Of a stretch of DNA of 64,000 bases, positions 1 through 7,772 are shown piece after piece. Each line of letters starts with the position of its first letter. Position 1 is the stretch's first letter. This DNA is from Rheinheimera tangshanensis. GTDB taxonomy: Bacteria; Pseudomonadota; Gammaproteobacteria; Enterobacterales; Alteromonadaceae. A program made the position numbers and the translations under genes. Below the pieces are notes generated by a model. It was given only the letters and a program-made list of their open reading frames with translations. It ran no database searches and was not told the DNA's origin. The stretch lies in NCBI RefSeq assembly GCF_014645135.1, contig NZ_BMLH01000001.1, forward strand, positions 496,001-560,000, given 5' to 3'.

Positions 1-525
1 AAAGGATGCTGAAATAGCGGCCGCTATGCCACAACCAGCCAGAATACGGATGCTGTTGTATGGTAAGTGCAAATATTGACCAAGCAAGCCAGCGCCAAAA
101 GCGCCCAAATGTACTGAAGGGCCTTCACGACCTACAGAAAAACCACTGGTCAGCGCTATGATGCCGCCAAAAAACTGATTAAAAGTATTCCAGAACGGAA
201 TGACCCCGTAGCGGGTTTTAATACGATGGATCACATAGGAAATGCCCATACGATAATGCGACAGTCCAACTAACATCGCCATGATGCTGATAAGTCCGGC
301 TGCGATAAAAGGCAAAGTCCAACGGTAGCCTTCGGCTATGCCGGAAAAGTCGTCAGTACGTTCCAAAAAGAAACTTTGGATGCCGATAATAGTCAGACGA
401 AACAGCAGAATGATCAGAGCAGCTAAAAAACCTGCCACTATGGCCAACAGGCATAATTGTACCGAAGTAAGAGGGAAAGCTAACCGAAGTCGTAATTTTG
501 CTTGCCAGTCCGCTGGTAGTAACAT
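1..525 (-). CDS. ClC-family chloride channel/antiporter, N-terminal part (cut by window edge)
   Basis: The reverse strand is open from an ATG at 525 to the window edge, giving about 175 residues of a hydrophobic protein. The selectivity-filter motif GREGPSVHLGA lies near residues 130-140, which is the diagnostic signature of ClC chloride channels and H+/Cl- antiporters. Helices rich in I, L and F precede it, for example around residues 20-45. ClC proteins move chloride across the inner membrane and in bacteria often help with acid resistance. The C-terminal half, including any CBS domains, is outside the window, so channel versus exchanger type cannot be judged. It is divergent from the next gene. 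Confidence 0.88.
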   Translation of the reverse strand, partial: MLLPADWQAKLRLRLAFPLTSVQLCLLAIVAGFLAALIILLFRLTIIGIQSFFLERTDDFSGIAEGYRWTLPFIAAGLISIMAMLVGLSHYRMGISYVIHRIKTRYGVIPFWNTFNQFFGGIIALTSGFSVGREGPSVHLGAFGAGLLGQYLHLPYNSIRILAGCGIAAAISASF

Positions 526-619
526 GCTATAGTGTCTGAGTCTGAGATGGACAAAGTGTAACATATACCCACACGAATTGAAGTTCTGGCATTTCGGGTA
601 TAACTAATTGAGTAGATTG

Positions 620-1354
620 ATGAATCGTATGCAGTTTTTGCTTTGGCTTAAAAGTAGCTGGAGACAGGTTTTGGTCACAGTTGGTCTGATGGGACTTGCT
701 GCTTTGGCTGGGCAGATATTTGGTAATTATTATTATGTGCAGCAGGTAAATCTGCTGTCGTCCAAACTGGAAGAAAGTCAGAAAAAAACCAACAGCCTGA
801 CCGCGAGTCTGAATGAGCAGCTAAAACAGAATGACTATCTGACTGCTGAGTTAGCCGTAGAAAAAAGTGCAGGACAGCTGATCCAACAAGAACTGAAAGC
901 GGAGCAGCAAAAGCTGTTTGATACCCGCAAAGACTTGGCATTTTACCAGCGTATTATTTCTCCTGAATTACAAGCGGACAGCTTGATTATCGACAGTTTC
1001 AGCATCAGTCCTGGCGCTTCGGCTAATAGCTACAGATTTAATCTGGTGCTTATTCAGCAAGATAAACAACGTAATTTTGCTAAGGGCACAGTGGATTTGA
1101 AACTGCATGGTTTTGCGGGGGATAAAAGGGATACGCTGGATCTGTTGCAATTAGCAGGTTTCAAGAAAAGTGATAAGGCCTTCAGCTTTAAGTATTTTCA
1201 GATTATTGAAGGCGAGTTTTCGCTGCCCGAAGGCTTTAAACCTGAAAAAGTAGACGTTGCGTTGAAGGTTGCAGCTGCACGCTCAGCCAAGTCAGCCAAA
1301 GTGGACAAGAACTTTTTTTGGCCTACCGAACAGCCTGCCGAAATACTTGAATAA
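620..1354 (+). CDS. DUF6776-like membrane-anchored coiled-coil protein
   Basis: A 244-residue protein of unknown function. One membrane segment lies near residues 13-38, followed by a Q/K/E/L-rich coiled coil up to about residue 110 and a mostly beta C-terminal domain that should face the periplasm. I matched it from memory to DUF6776, which is often found beside erpA in gammaproteobacteria; this was not searched. The frame opens at a TTG at 608, but the ATG at 620 is the more likely start. It sits 47 bases upstream of erpA, so the two may be co-transcribed. No catalytic motif is visible. Confidence 0.65.
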   Translation: MNRMQFLLWLKSSWRQVLVTVGLMGLAALAGQIFGNYYYVQQVNLLSSKLEESQKKTNSLTASLNEQLKQNDYLTAELAVEKSAGQLIQQELKAEQQKLFDTRKDLAFYQRIISPELQADSLIIDSFSISPGASANSYRFNLVLIQQDKQRNFAKGTVDLKLHGFAGDKRDTLDLLQLAGFKKSDKAFSFKYFQIIEGEFSLPEGFKPEKVDVALKVAAARSAKSAKVDKNFFWPTEQPAEILE

Positions 1355-1401
1355 ATTAGTCAGGTATTAGATAATCCGCGCCCAGTTATACCGGAGGACA
1401 C

Positions 1402-1743
1402 ATGTCAGAGTTACAGCTTCCTATTCAGTTCACAGACGCCGCCGCCAATAAAGTATTGGCCCTGGTCACCGAAGAGGAAAACCCTGAGTTAAAACTGCGG
1501 GTTTACATCACAGGTGGCGGCTGTTCAGGCTTCCAGTACGGTTTTACTTTTGATGAAAAAGTAAATGAAGGTGATTTGGTTGTCGAAAAAAATGGCGTGG
1601 TCATGGTGGTTGATCCGATGAGCTTGCAGTATCTGGTCGGTGGAGTGGTCGATTACACTGACGGCTTGCAAGGCAGCCGTTTTGTCGTGCAAAACCCAAA
1701 TGCAACAACAACCTGTGGTTGTGGGTCAAGCTTTTCCGTTTAG
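1402..1743 (+). CDS. erpA: Iron-sulfur cluster insertion protein ErpA
   Basis: 113 residues, the usual length for this A-type carrier. The three cluster-binding cysteines are present: Cys41 in [11 protein letters not shown] and Cys105/Cys107 in the C-terminal CGCGSSFSV. ErpA receives Fe-S clusters from the ISC machinery and delivers them to apoproteins such as IspG/IspH and respiratory enzymes. The ATG at 1402 follows a strong ribosome site (ggagga) about 8 bases upstream. A terminator follows at 1768-1798, so erpA ends its transcription unit. No isc genes are nearby. IscA or SufA are the alternatives, but the N-terminus and the [10 protein letters not shown] segment favour ErpA. Confidence 0.95.
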   Translation: MSELQLPIQFTDAAANKVLALVTEEENPELKLRVYITGGGCSGFQYGFTFDEKVNEGDLVVEKNGVVMVVDPMSLQYLVGGVVDYTDGLQGSRFVVQNPNATTTCGCGSSFSV

Positions 1744-2110
1744 TACCTCTGCGATTCATCCACTGATAAAAAGGCTTCTGCAGTGCAGAGGCCTTTTTAG
1801 TTTTTGTTCCCTGATCATCTTGTTCAGCCAGCAGTCAGACCTGTTGTGGAAACATGATTGCAACAGACTTGCATCCATTGCTGTACTGTAATCAAAACTG
1901 TTCGTTCCTGTAATTGCTGCAGTTCGATTATTCGACAAAACTGGACGATAAGTGACTACTTTTTCAGCCCCGCAACTATACGCTCTGAACAAGCTATGGT
2001 TTAATGAAATGCTTTTTTTGCTTATTGGGACATTCCCTAAGCTTTTGGATTTTTTTGGCAGGAAGTTTAAGTCGTAAACATAAGGCGTTCGCACGCCGGG
2101 AGAACAACAA
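1744..2110. other. Intergenic region between erpA and the HTH gene
   Basis: 367 bases without a convincing gene. It holds the erpA terminator and then AT-rich sequence likely to contain the promoter of the HTH gene. A small perfect hairpin (GGCGT-TCGC-ACGCC, 2084-2097) lies against the ribosome site gggaga. A reverse-strand open frame over 1756-2094 runs through the terminator and resembles no protein I know, so it was not called. Confidence 0.6.
1768..1798 (+). terminator. Rho-independent terminator of erpA
   Basis: A GC-rich hairpin (AAAAGGCTTCTGC, loop AGT, GCAGAGGCCTTTTT) ends in a run of T 25 bases after the erpA stop. The stem has a single G-T wobble. Confidence 0.88.
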
Positions 2111-2356
2111 ATGAAAGGTACTAAAAGCGTTATTTCAGACGAAAATAAAAGATTGTGTGTATGGCTGAAGCGTCAGCGTCAGGAAAAAGGCCATACGATG
2201 CGTAGTTTGTCGGAAATTTTAGGCACACCGCATTCTTTTATTGGTAAGGTTGAAAATCAGGAACGTCGTCTTGATGTTGTTGAATATGTTCGTTATTGCC
2301 AGGCTTTAGCTATCGATCCTATGGATGGATTAAAGCAAGTTCTGATTGAAGCTTAA
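2111..2356 (+). CDS. Small XRE-type helix-turn-helix transcriptional regulator
   Basis: An 81-residue protein made almost entirely of a Cro/CI-type HTH domain (about residues 13-72). The pattern RQEKGHTMRSLSEILGTP followed by SFIGKVENQERRLDVVEYVRYCQAL matches the helix-2/helix-3 recognition region and the following helices of this superfamily. There is no ligand or dimerisation domain beyond the HTH, so it is a minimal DNA-binding protein. It stands alone between two terminators and its targets are unknown. No toxin gene or phage gene is adjacent, so an antitoxin or phage-repressor role is not supported here. Confidence 0.8.
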   Translation: MKGTKSVISDENKRLCVWLKRQRQEKGHTMRSLSEILGTPHSFIGKVENQERRLDVVEYVRYCQALAIDPMDGLKQVLIEA

Positions 2357-2370
2357 TCTGCTTTCATCTG

Positions 2371-2404
2371 AAAAAAACGCCGCATTACTGCGGCGTTTTT
2401 TTTA
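2371..2404. terminator. Bidirectional terminator between HTH gene and ampG
   Basis: AAAAAAACGCCGC-ATTACT-GCGGCGTTTTTTT is a perfect stem with A and T runs on either side, so it can stop transcripts from both sides. The last codons and stop of ampG (2385-2387) lie inside the hairpin. Confidence 0.9.
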
Positions 2405-3731
2405 TCAACATTAAACAAAGCACAATAGCAGGTAAGCCCATCAGTGCTGTCATCACAAAAAAAGCTTGATAGTCCATGACTTCAACCCAGCCCCCGGAAA
2501 ATCCACCAAGGAATTTAGGTAATAACAACATCAGGGAACTAAAGAGTGCGTATTGAGTAGCAGTAAAAGCCAAATTCACTAATGACGACAGATAAGCAAT
2601 AAAAGCGCTGGTTGCTATACCTGCACTTAAATTATCAGCAGAGATCACTGCGACTAGCAATGGAATGTTGTGACCCTGGGTACTCAGGTAACAATAAAGA
2701 AAATTGGTACATGCACTAAGTAAGGCGCCCAGCAACAATATTCGCAAGGTACCAAAGCTGTTAATCAGTAAACCACCTAAAGCTGCACCAAGCAAAGTCA
2801 TCACTACACCGAATATTTTAGAGACACTCGCAACTTCTTCTTTACTGAATCCCATATCTACATAAAACACATTGGCCATCACGCCCATCACTACATCAGA
2901 GACGCGATAACAAGCGATTAAACTCAAGATCAGCAAGGCATTCAGACCATGGCGGGCAAAAAAATCGACAAAAGGGCCTATCACAGCCACCTTAAGCCAG
3001 TTCAGCAGTTTTTGGCCGATAGAGCTTTCGGCTGTACTGACTCTGATCTGAGATTCAACAGCAGGTTCGGGTGAGAGTAGGGTAGTCAGCAAGCCTAAAG
3101 TCATACAAGCGGCCATCACCAGATAAGTGGACTGCCATGCCTGAAGATCGTAATCCGTATTCTCGCTGCTGAATATAGCCGCTATCCATAAGGTGCCAGC
3201 TGATGAGAAAATCATCGCTAGTCGATAACCAGCCAGATAGGCGGCAGCAAGCACAGCCTGCAAACGCTCTGGCGCTGCTTCAATACGGTAGGCATCTATA
3301 GTGATATCCTGAGTGGCTGACGCTATAGCGAGCAACACAGCGCACAAAGCCATCCATTTCAGTTCTGTCTGCGGGTCCATACTGGCCATTAAAACCACGG
3401 CCAGTATAATCAGGCATTGCGATAACATCAGCCAGCTGCGTCGTCGGCCAAGCCAGTGTTTCAGACCTGGCAGACTTAAATGGTCAATCAGGGGGGACCA
3501 GATAAATTTAATGGCATAAACCATAACCACCCAGCTGAAATAGCCTATTTGTTCACGCGAGACACCAGCTTCTCTGAGCCAGAATGATAAAACTCCAAAC
3601 ACCAGCATTAACGGCAAACCACCGGAAAAACCTAGAATAAAAATGGTTAACACTCTGCGCTGAAAGTAAATTTTTAAGGAGGAGAAAAAAGCAGCAATAG
3701 CAGACAAGACAGCAGCCCGTGAAAAAAACAT
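2385..3731 (-). CDS. ampG: AmpG-family muropeptide permease (MFS)
   Basis: 448 residues with about 12 to 14 hydrophobic segments. The N-terminal motif GFSGGLPLMLVFGVLSFWL and the later ATQDITIDAYRIE are typical of the AmpG/PAT branch of the major facilitator superfamily. AmpG imports GlcNAc-anhydro-muropeptides into the cytoplasm for cell-wall recycling and, where ampR/ampC exist, signals beta-lactamase induction. The linkage to yajG, three genes upstream on the same strand, mirrors the yajG-ampG pair of E. coli and supports the call. No ampC or ampR is in view. The stop codon sits inside the shared terminator. The start at 3731 has a weak ribosome site, so a slightly later start is possible. 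Confidence 0.88.
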   Translation of the reverse strand: MFFSRAAVLSAIAAFFSSLKIYFQRRVLTIFILGFSGGLPLMLVFGVLSFWLREAGVSREQIGYFSWVVMVYAIKFIWSPLIDHLSLPGLKHWLGRRRSWLMLSQCLIILAVVLMASMDPQTELKWMALCAVLLAIASATQDITIDAYRIEAAPERLQAVLAAAYLAGYRLAMIFSSAGTLWIAAIFSSENTDYDLQAWQSTYLVMAACMTLGLLTTLLSPEPAVESQIRVSTAESSIGQKLLNWLKVAVIGPFVDFFARHGLNALLILSLIACYRVSDVVMGVMANVFYVDMGFSKEEVASVSKIFGVVMTLLGAALGGLLINSFGTLRILLLGALLSACTNFLYCYLSTQGHNIPLLVAVISADNLSAGIATSAFIAYLSSLVNLAFTATQYALFSSLMLLLPKFLGGFSGGWVEVMDYQAFFVMTALMGLPAIVLCLMLIKKTPQ

Positions 3732-3761
3732 GAAACCAGCTTACAGCTTCAATAAATTAGA

Positions 3762-4082
3762 TCAAGGCCTTACACCCACACAATAACAAGGCAGCTGGCC
3801 GTAACCATGCAAAAAACTCAGGCAATAACGCAATTCCCGGCGTATTTGAGTATTTTGTTTGAGTTCAGGTTCTGACCAGTATTCAATCTGGTACAACAGA
3901 TGCCAGAACACTTGTTCGCGCAAGGTTTCAGGACGCCAGCTTCCGATCCGTAGCTGCGACCACTCTTCTAATGTATCCCAGACGAATAAATGCAGTTCCC
4001 TGTGAGGTAAATGGCCACGCAGGAAGCGAGAAAGGTAAAAAATCAACTGTCGTGATTTTTGTTCAATAAAGGGCTCTAACAT
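3762..4082 (-). CDS. Conserved-looking small protein of unknown function
   Basis: 106 residues from an ATG at 4082; the frame extends to a GTG at 4109, but that codon lies in the loop of a perfect hairpin (4099-4121), so the later start is preferred. The protein is soluble, rich in L, R, W and E (for example HLFVWDTLEEWSQL and EQVFWHLLYQIEYW), and ends in a cysteine-containing tail. I do not recognise a family. It lies between a periplasmic cyclophilin and ampG on the same strand and is probably co-transcribed with them. Its position next to cell-wall recycling genes suggests nothing certain about function. Confidence 0.6.
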   Translation of the reverse strand: MLEPFIEQKSRQLIFYLSRFLRGHLPHRELHLFVWDTLEEWSQLRIGSWRPETLREQVFWHLLYQIEYWSEPELKQNTQIRRELRYCLSFLHGYGQLPCYCVGVRP

Positions 4083-4098
4083 AGGTCTGATCCCTGTC

Positions 4099-4121
4099 AG
4101 AGCTGGCACCGCGCCAGCTCT
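4099..4121 (-). repeat. Perfect intercistronic hairpin
   Basis: AGAGCTGGC and GCCAGCTCT form a perfect 9-bp stem with a 5-base loop between the cyclophilin gene and the unknown gene. There is no T run after it on the reverse strand, so it looks like an mRNA-stability or processing element rather than a terminator. Confidence 0.55.
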
Positions 4122-4149
4122 GTGCGCTCAGAGCAAGTATAGTCAGACT

Positions 4150-4755
4150 TTATTGTTCTGGCTGTAAAATCACTTGTTTTAAAATGATGGGTTGCTTGGG
4201 CACATTTTGCCAGCCAGTTTTTTCGTCGGTATGAGTTTCCAGCAGTTTTATTTTTTCCAGAACTTCAAAGCCATCCTGAATTTGGCCAAAGACTGTGTAC
4301 CCCCAGTTTTTGCCAGGATCCAGACTTGGGTTGTCGTTCAGATTAAAAAAGAACTGGCTGGTTGCGCTGTGAGGATCGTTGTTTCTGGCCATAGCTATAC
4401 TGCCAAACTGATTTTTGGCGCCATTGCCTGATTCATTAAACACAGCGGGAAACTCAGCTACCGGGGCCATATCGGGCTTATAGCCGCCCCCTTGTACTAC
4501 AAACTCAGGTTCCAGCCGGTGAAATACTGTGTTGTCATAAGCTTTGATATTGACGTAACTTAGAAAATTATTCACCGCTAAAGGCGCTTTAGTTCTGTCC
4601 AGTTCGACCAGGATGTCACCTACTGAGGTCACCAGTTTTACTTTGGGAAACAGGTTGTTTTGCTGGACATATTTGCCTGTTGGCTTTTTCATATCAACAG
4701 CAGCCAATGCTGAGACAGAAAACAGGGCAACTAAAGCTAATGTAATGAAACGCAT
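4150..4755 (-). CDS. Periplasmic cyclophilin-type peptidyl-prolyl isomerase
   Basis: 201 residues beginning with a cleavable signal peptide (about residues 1-18, ending near SALA). The cyclophilin domain follows from about residue 35, with the catalytic-arginine motif VFHRLEPEFVVQGG, the SQFFFNL segment and GYTVFGQIQDG. These enzymes speed cis-trans isomerisation of X-Pro bonds during folding; the signal peptide places this one in the periplasm, like PpiA. It follows yajG by 3 bases in an apparent operon. The exact orthology (ppiA versus another exported cyclophilin) is not settled, so no symbol is given. Confidence 0.9.
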   Translation of the reverse strand: MRFITLALVALFSVSALAAVDMKKPTGKYVQQNNLFPKVKLVTSVGDILVELDRTKAPLAVNNFLSYVNIKAYDNTVFHRLEPEFVVQGGGYKPDMAPVAEFPAVFNESGNGAKNQFGSIAMARNNDPHSATSQFFFNLNDNPSLDPGKNWGYTVFGQIQDGFEVLEKIKLLETHTDEKTGWQNVPKQPIILKQVILQPEQ

Positions 4756-4758
4756 AAC

Positions 4759-5325
4759 TTATCCCTTTACGTAAGAGTGCCAGCTACTGTCATTCAGCAA
4801 CTCAGCCAATACTTGCTCGGTTAATACCCTCAATTTCACTTCAGCCGCAGCGTTATCTAATTTAAATGGACCAGAGAAGCTGCTTTTTCCTGCATAGACT
4901 TTATCAAAAGTACCATGCTGATTTTCGATGGCGATACGTAATTCGACATCATTTTTCACTACGTGCTCTACGGTACGTTGATCGGCATCGGCAGATAATT
5001 TCAGGATTTGCACCGTCATGGTCGTGACGCTACTGGACGTTAACTTTGCACCTTGAGCCGTCATCGCATCTGTTAAAGTAGATTCCAGTTGCTGTGCCAA
5101 GTTATTGCTGGTGGGCAGGCTGCTGACTGAGGTACCTTTGCGCAAAAATAAGGTTTGGTCAGAGGGACGTTGATCCACTACGGTCAATACAAACTCTGCA
5201 CCTGCTAAGGTTTTGCTTTGGTTCCAGAACACTTGTGGTGTCACTAAAAAGGATGATGAGGTACTGCTGCAGGCGGCAAGAACCAGACTAAAAGCCACCA
5301 GAGCCGGACGTATAAAAAGGCGCAT
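4759..5325 (-). CDS. yajG: YajG-family outer-membrane lipoprotein
   Basis: 188 residues with a type II signal peptide and lipobox LAAC (Cys19), so it is predicted to be lipid-anchored. The body has the YajG pattern FVLTVVDQRPS and later a run of short beta strands (VQILKLSADADQ; DVELRIAIENQ). Function is unknown in the family. The gene is 2 bases downstream of rlmG and 3 bases upstream of the cyclophilin gene, and lies in the same leftward cluster as ampG, which is its neighbour in E. coli too. The identification rests on family recognition and this context. Confidence 0.8.
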   Translation of the reverse strand: MRLFIRPALVAFSLVLAACSSTSSSFLVTPQVFWNQSKTLAGAEFVLTVVDQRPSDQTLFLRKGTSVSSLPTSNNLAQQLESTLTDAMTAQGAKLTSSSVTTMTVQILKLSADADQRTVEHVVKNDVELRIAIENQHGTFDKVYAGKSSFSGPFKLDNAAAEVKLRVLTEQVLAELLNDSSWHSYVKG

Positions 5326-5327
5326 AT

Positions 5328-6467
5328 TTATTTCCTTTTGGTTGATTCGAGGATCACAAATTTATTGTTGCTGGCAATATGACGGCAGCCACCCAGCAGA
5401 ACTGTCATTTTTTCGTAATAAGGTAAATGCCTATTGGCGACAATACGTAACTTCCCGCCTGCTTTTAAACAACGTTTCGCATCATTAAACATCTGCCACG
5501 CAATATGTTCTGTCACTGCCTGCTGTTGATGGAAAGGCGGATTACAAATCACATAATCCAGACTCTGATCCGCCTGACTGGCCAGACAATCATCTGTTCT
5601 GAACTCGGCTTGAGTCATAAGTTCAGGGATGTTCAGCTCTACCGACGCTCGTGCTGAAGCGACCGCCATATAAGAGTCGTCGGTAAAAATTACTTTAGCT
5701 GCAGGTTGTTGTTTCAGTAATGCAAGCCCAAGTACCCCATTACCACAACCTAAATCAGCCACTACCGCACCTTCTTCCACTACTGGTAAGTGTTCTAACA
5801 GAAAACGTGCGCCTATATCCAGTTGCTCTTTGGCAAATACATTGGCGTGATTCACCAAGGTGAACTGCTGTTCTGGTAACGGCCATTGAATAGGGTAAGT
5901 AAAGGCGCGAGCTTCACCGCGCGGTGTACAATGAATAGTCCGACATTTTTTCTGAGCCAGCGATGCCTGAGTAGGGCCTAACTCTTGTTCAAAAATAGCC
6001 AGTAAGTTTTTATGAATATCTTTGGCTTTAGCAGCGGCGATAATCATAGTGTCAGGCCGAACCACCTGACTTAACTGCTGTAGCATATAACGCAGATAAC
6101 CATGATTATTTGGGACTTTTAACAGCACAAGATCCAAATTGGCAGGTAAAGCCGTAACACTGTCCAGAAAGCTGACGCTATCTGCAGACAATCCATTTTG
6201 TTGTCTGTTGTACACAGTGGCTTGTTGGCTTAATACCGAGTCGTTTTGCTGGCTATGTGGGTAGTTACCCAAAGCACAAGACAAGGCGCCAAATAAGTCG
6301 TGCATTACCACTACTTTTAAATCTGGGCGTTGAGCTAGTAAAGGCAAAGCCTGTTGTAACAGTAACTCGTCGGCCGCATCCCAAGCTTGTAAGCTGCGAT
6401 TGCTTTGTCCTAGTGGTAATCTGTCCAGCTGCAGTTGCTTGTCAGCGATGGTAAAAATAGTATTCAT
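5328..6467 (-). CDS. rlmG: 23S rRNA (guanine-N2) methyltransferase RlmG
   Basis: 379 residues, two methyltransferase-like halves as in the RlmG/RsmC family. The C-terminal half carries the SAM-binding loop VVADLGCGNGVLGL and the catalytic NPPFH motif in YVICNPPFHQQQ. RlmG methylates G1835 of 23S rRNA. RsmC (16S G1207) is the close alternative, but the N-terminus and length favour RlmG. The frame opens at a TTG at 6476, and the ATG at 6467 is the likely start (MNTIFTIADKQ). It is divergent from the alkB-like gene and heads the leftward cluster rlmG-yajG-cyclophilin-unknown-ampG. Confidence 0.87.
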   Translation of the reverse strand: MNTIFTIADKQLQLDRLPLGQSNRSLQAWDAADELLLQQALPLLAQRPDLKVVVMHDLFGALSCALGNYPHSQQNDSVLSQQATVYNRQQNGLSADSVSFLDSVTALPANLDLVLLKVPNNHGYLRYMLQQLSQVVRPDTMIIAAAKAKDIHKNLLAIFEQELGPTQASLAQKKCRTIHCTPRGEARAFTYPIQWPLPEQQFTLVNHANVFAKEQLDIGARFLLEHLPVVEEGAVVADLGCGNGVLGLALLKQQPAAKVIFTDDSYMAVASARASVELNIPELMTQAEFRTDDCLASQADQSLDYVICNPPFHQQQAVTEHIAWQMFNDAKRCLKAGGKLRIVANRHLPYYEKMTVLLGGCRHIASNNKFVILESTKRK

Positions 6468-6499
6468 GCCATTCAACTAAAAGAAGAGAAGGTTGTATT

Positions 6500-7123
6500 T
6501 TGACACGAGCACACCAGAGCGACAACCATGGATCGCTGCAACACTTTGTATTACCTGATACAGAACTGTTGTTTTGGCCAGGCTGGCTGTCACCAGAGCA
6601 GGCAGAACGTTGTTATCAGCAATTATCACAGCAATTAAACTGGCAGCAACCCGCGATAAAAATTTTTGGCAAAGCAGTGAAGATCCCGCGTCAACAGGTG
6701 TGGATGGGAGACCCACACTGTAGTTACAAATATTCAGGTGTATTATTTGAACCCGAACCCTGGCATCCGCTGGTCAAACAATTAACAGAGAGCGTGAATA
6801 AGCTGTGTCAAAGCCGTTTTAATTCTGTGCTGCTGAATTGGTATGCTGATGGTGGGCAGCATATGGGGTGGCATAGTGACGATGAATCTGAACTCGGTGA
6901 GAGCCCAAAAATAGCATCATTAAGTTTAGGTCAACCACGTTTTTTTGATTTAAAACACAAACACTTAGGTACGCAGCTTAAATTAGAGTTGGGACATGGT
7001 TCTTTACTATTAATGGCTGGCCAATGCCAGGCATTTTGGCAACACCGAGTGCCCAAAATGGCCTCTGCTACACGAGGACGTATAAACCTTACTTTCCGTG
7101 AAATCAAGCAAAAAACAACTTAA
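6500..7123 (+). CDS. AlkB-like 2-oxoglutarate/Fe(II)-dependent dioxygenase
   Basis: 207 residues. The iron ligands H-x-D appear in MGWHSDDESE and the distal histidine in WQHRVPK; the 2-oxoglutarate arginines lie in RGRINLTFR. The substrate-side segment LNWYADGGQHMGWHSD matches the ALKBH2/3-like branch, which removes methyl lesions from DNA or RNA bases by oxidation. The only start giving a full domain is a TTG at 6500, with a ribosome-like site agagaagg just upstream. It is divergent from rlmG. No ada or alkA gene is adjacent, so damage-inducible control is not evident. Confidence 0.88.
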   Translation: MTRAHQSDNHGSLQHFVLPDTELLFWPGWLSPEQAERCYQQLSQQLNWQQPAIKIFGKAVKIPRQQVWMGDPHCSYKYSGVLFEPEPWHPLVKQLTESVNKLCQSRFNSVLLNWYADGGQHMGWHSDDESELGESPKIASLSLGQPRFFDLKHKHLGTQLKLELGHGSLLLMAGQCQAFWQHRVPKMASATRGRINLTFREIKQKTT

Positions 7124-7246
7124 TTATATTTTCTCTATGGCAGCAATCGCTTAGCTGGTTTTCCTTCACTTTTGCTAAAAAGCGGGCTGACAAGGCGCAT
7201 TGCCTTAACTAGAGTAGAAGAGAGGGAGCAACAAAAGGGTTTCGCT

Positions 7247-7588
7247 ATGTTGGTTCATACCGCAATAGAACAGAAGTTATTGAGCGCATTTGATCCTGTG
7301 TTCCTTGACGTGGTCAATGAAAGCCATATGCACAGTGTGGCACCGGGTTCGCAATCACATTTTAAAGTGGTCATTGTGACTAACGCCTTTGATGGCATGA
7401 GATTGTTAAATCGCCACAGAGCAGTCAATGCAATACTGGCCGAGGAGTTAGCCGAAAAGATCCACGCTTTAGCTCTACATACTTACACACCTGGTGAGTG
7501 GTACGAGTATTACGCTGAGAAACCTCCAGCCTCGCCTAAATGTTTTGGCGGCAGTAAGAGAGAGAAAACTGCATTACCTGAGTCCTGA
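7247..7588 (+). CDS. bolA: BolA-family protein
   Basis: 113 residues from the ATG at 7247; an upstream ATG at 7172 would add 25 residues not typical of the family. The BolA fold signature is clear: VVNESHMHSVAPGSQSHFKV with the conserved His and Ser, then LLNRHRAVNAILAEEL and the HALALHTYTPGEW helix. BolA proteins pair with monothiol glutaredoxins through a shared [2Fe-2S] cluster and influence iron handling, envelope shape and stress responses. The gene stands alone, followed by a terminator at 7611-7634. The C-terminal tail past about residue 95 is variable in the family. Confidence 0.9.
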   Translation: MLVHTAIEQKLLSAFDPVFLDVVNESHMHSVAPGSQSHFKVVIVTNAFDGMRLLNRHRAVNAILAEELAEKIHALALHTYTPGEWYEYYAEKPPASPKCFGGSKREKTALPES

Positions 7589-7610
7589 ACTCAGCTGAAT
7601 TAAAAATATA

Positions 7611-7634
7611 CCAAGCGCCGTAAGGCGCTTTTAT
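7611..7634 (+). terminator. Terminator after bolA
   Basis: AAGCGCC-GTAA-GGCGCTTTTATTTTT forms a short GC stem followed by T-rich sequence, 25-30 bases after the bolA stop. Confidence 0.75.
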
Positions 7635-7772
7635 TTTTGACACTATCCTCTTTCAATATCACTAAGTGCTTGTTTTTGAATCAGCATTACTGATATTTTT
7701 GCTGATCAGACCTGTTTTTTAAGCTAACGGCTTAAACTAGCTGACAATTTTCAACCAACAATAGGTTTTGTT

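Noticed and set aside
1756-2094. Reverse-strand open frame of 112 codons between erpA and the HTH gene
   Set aside because: It spans the erpA terminator and promoter-like sequence, has no family resemblance and no ribosome site.
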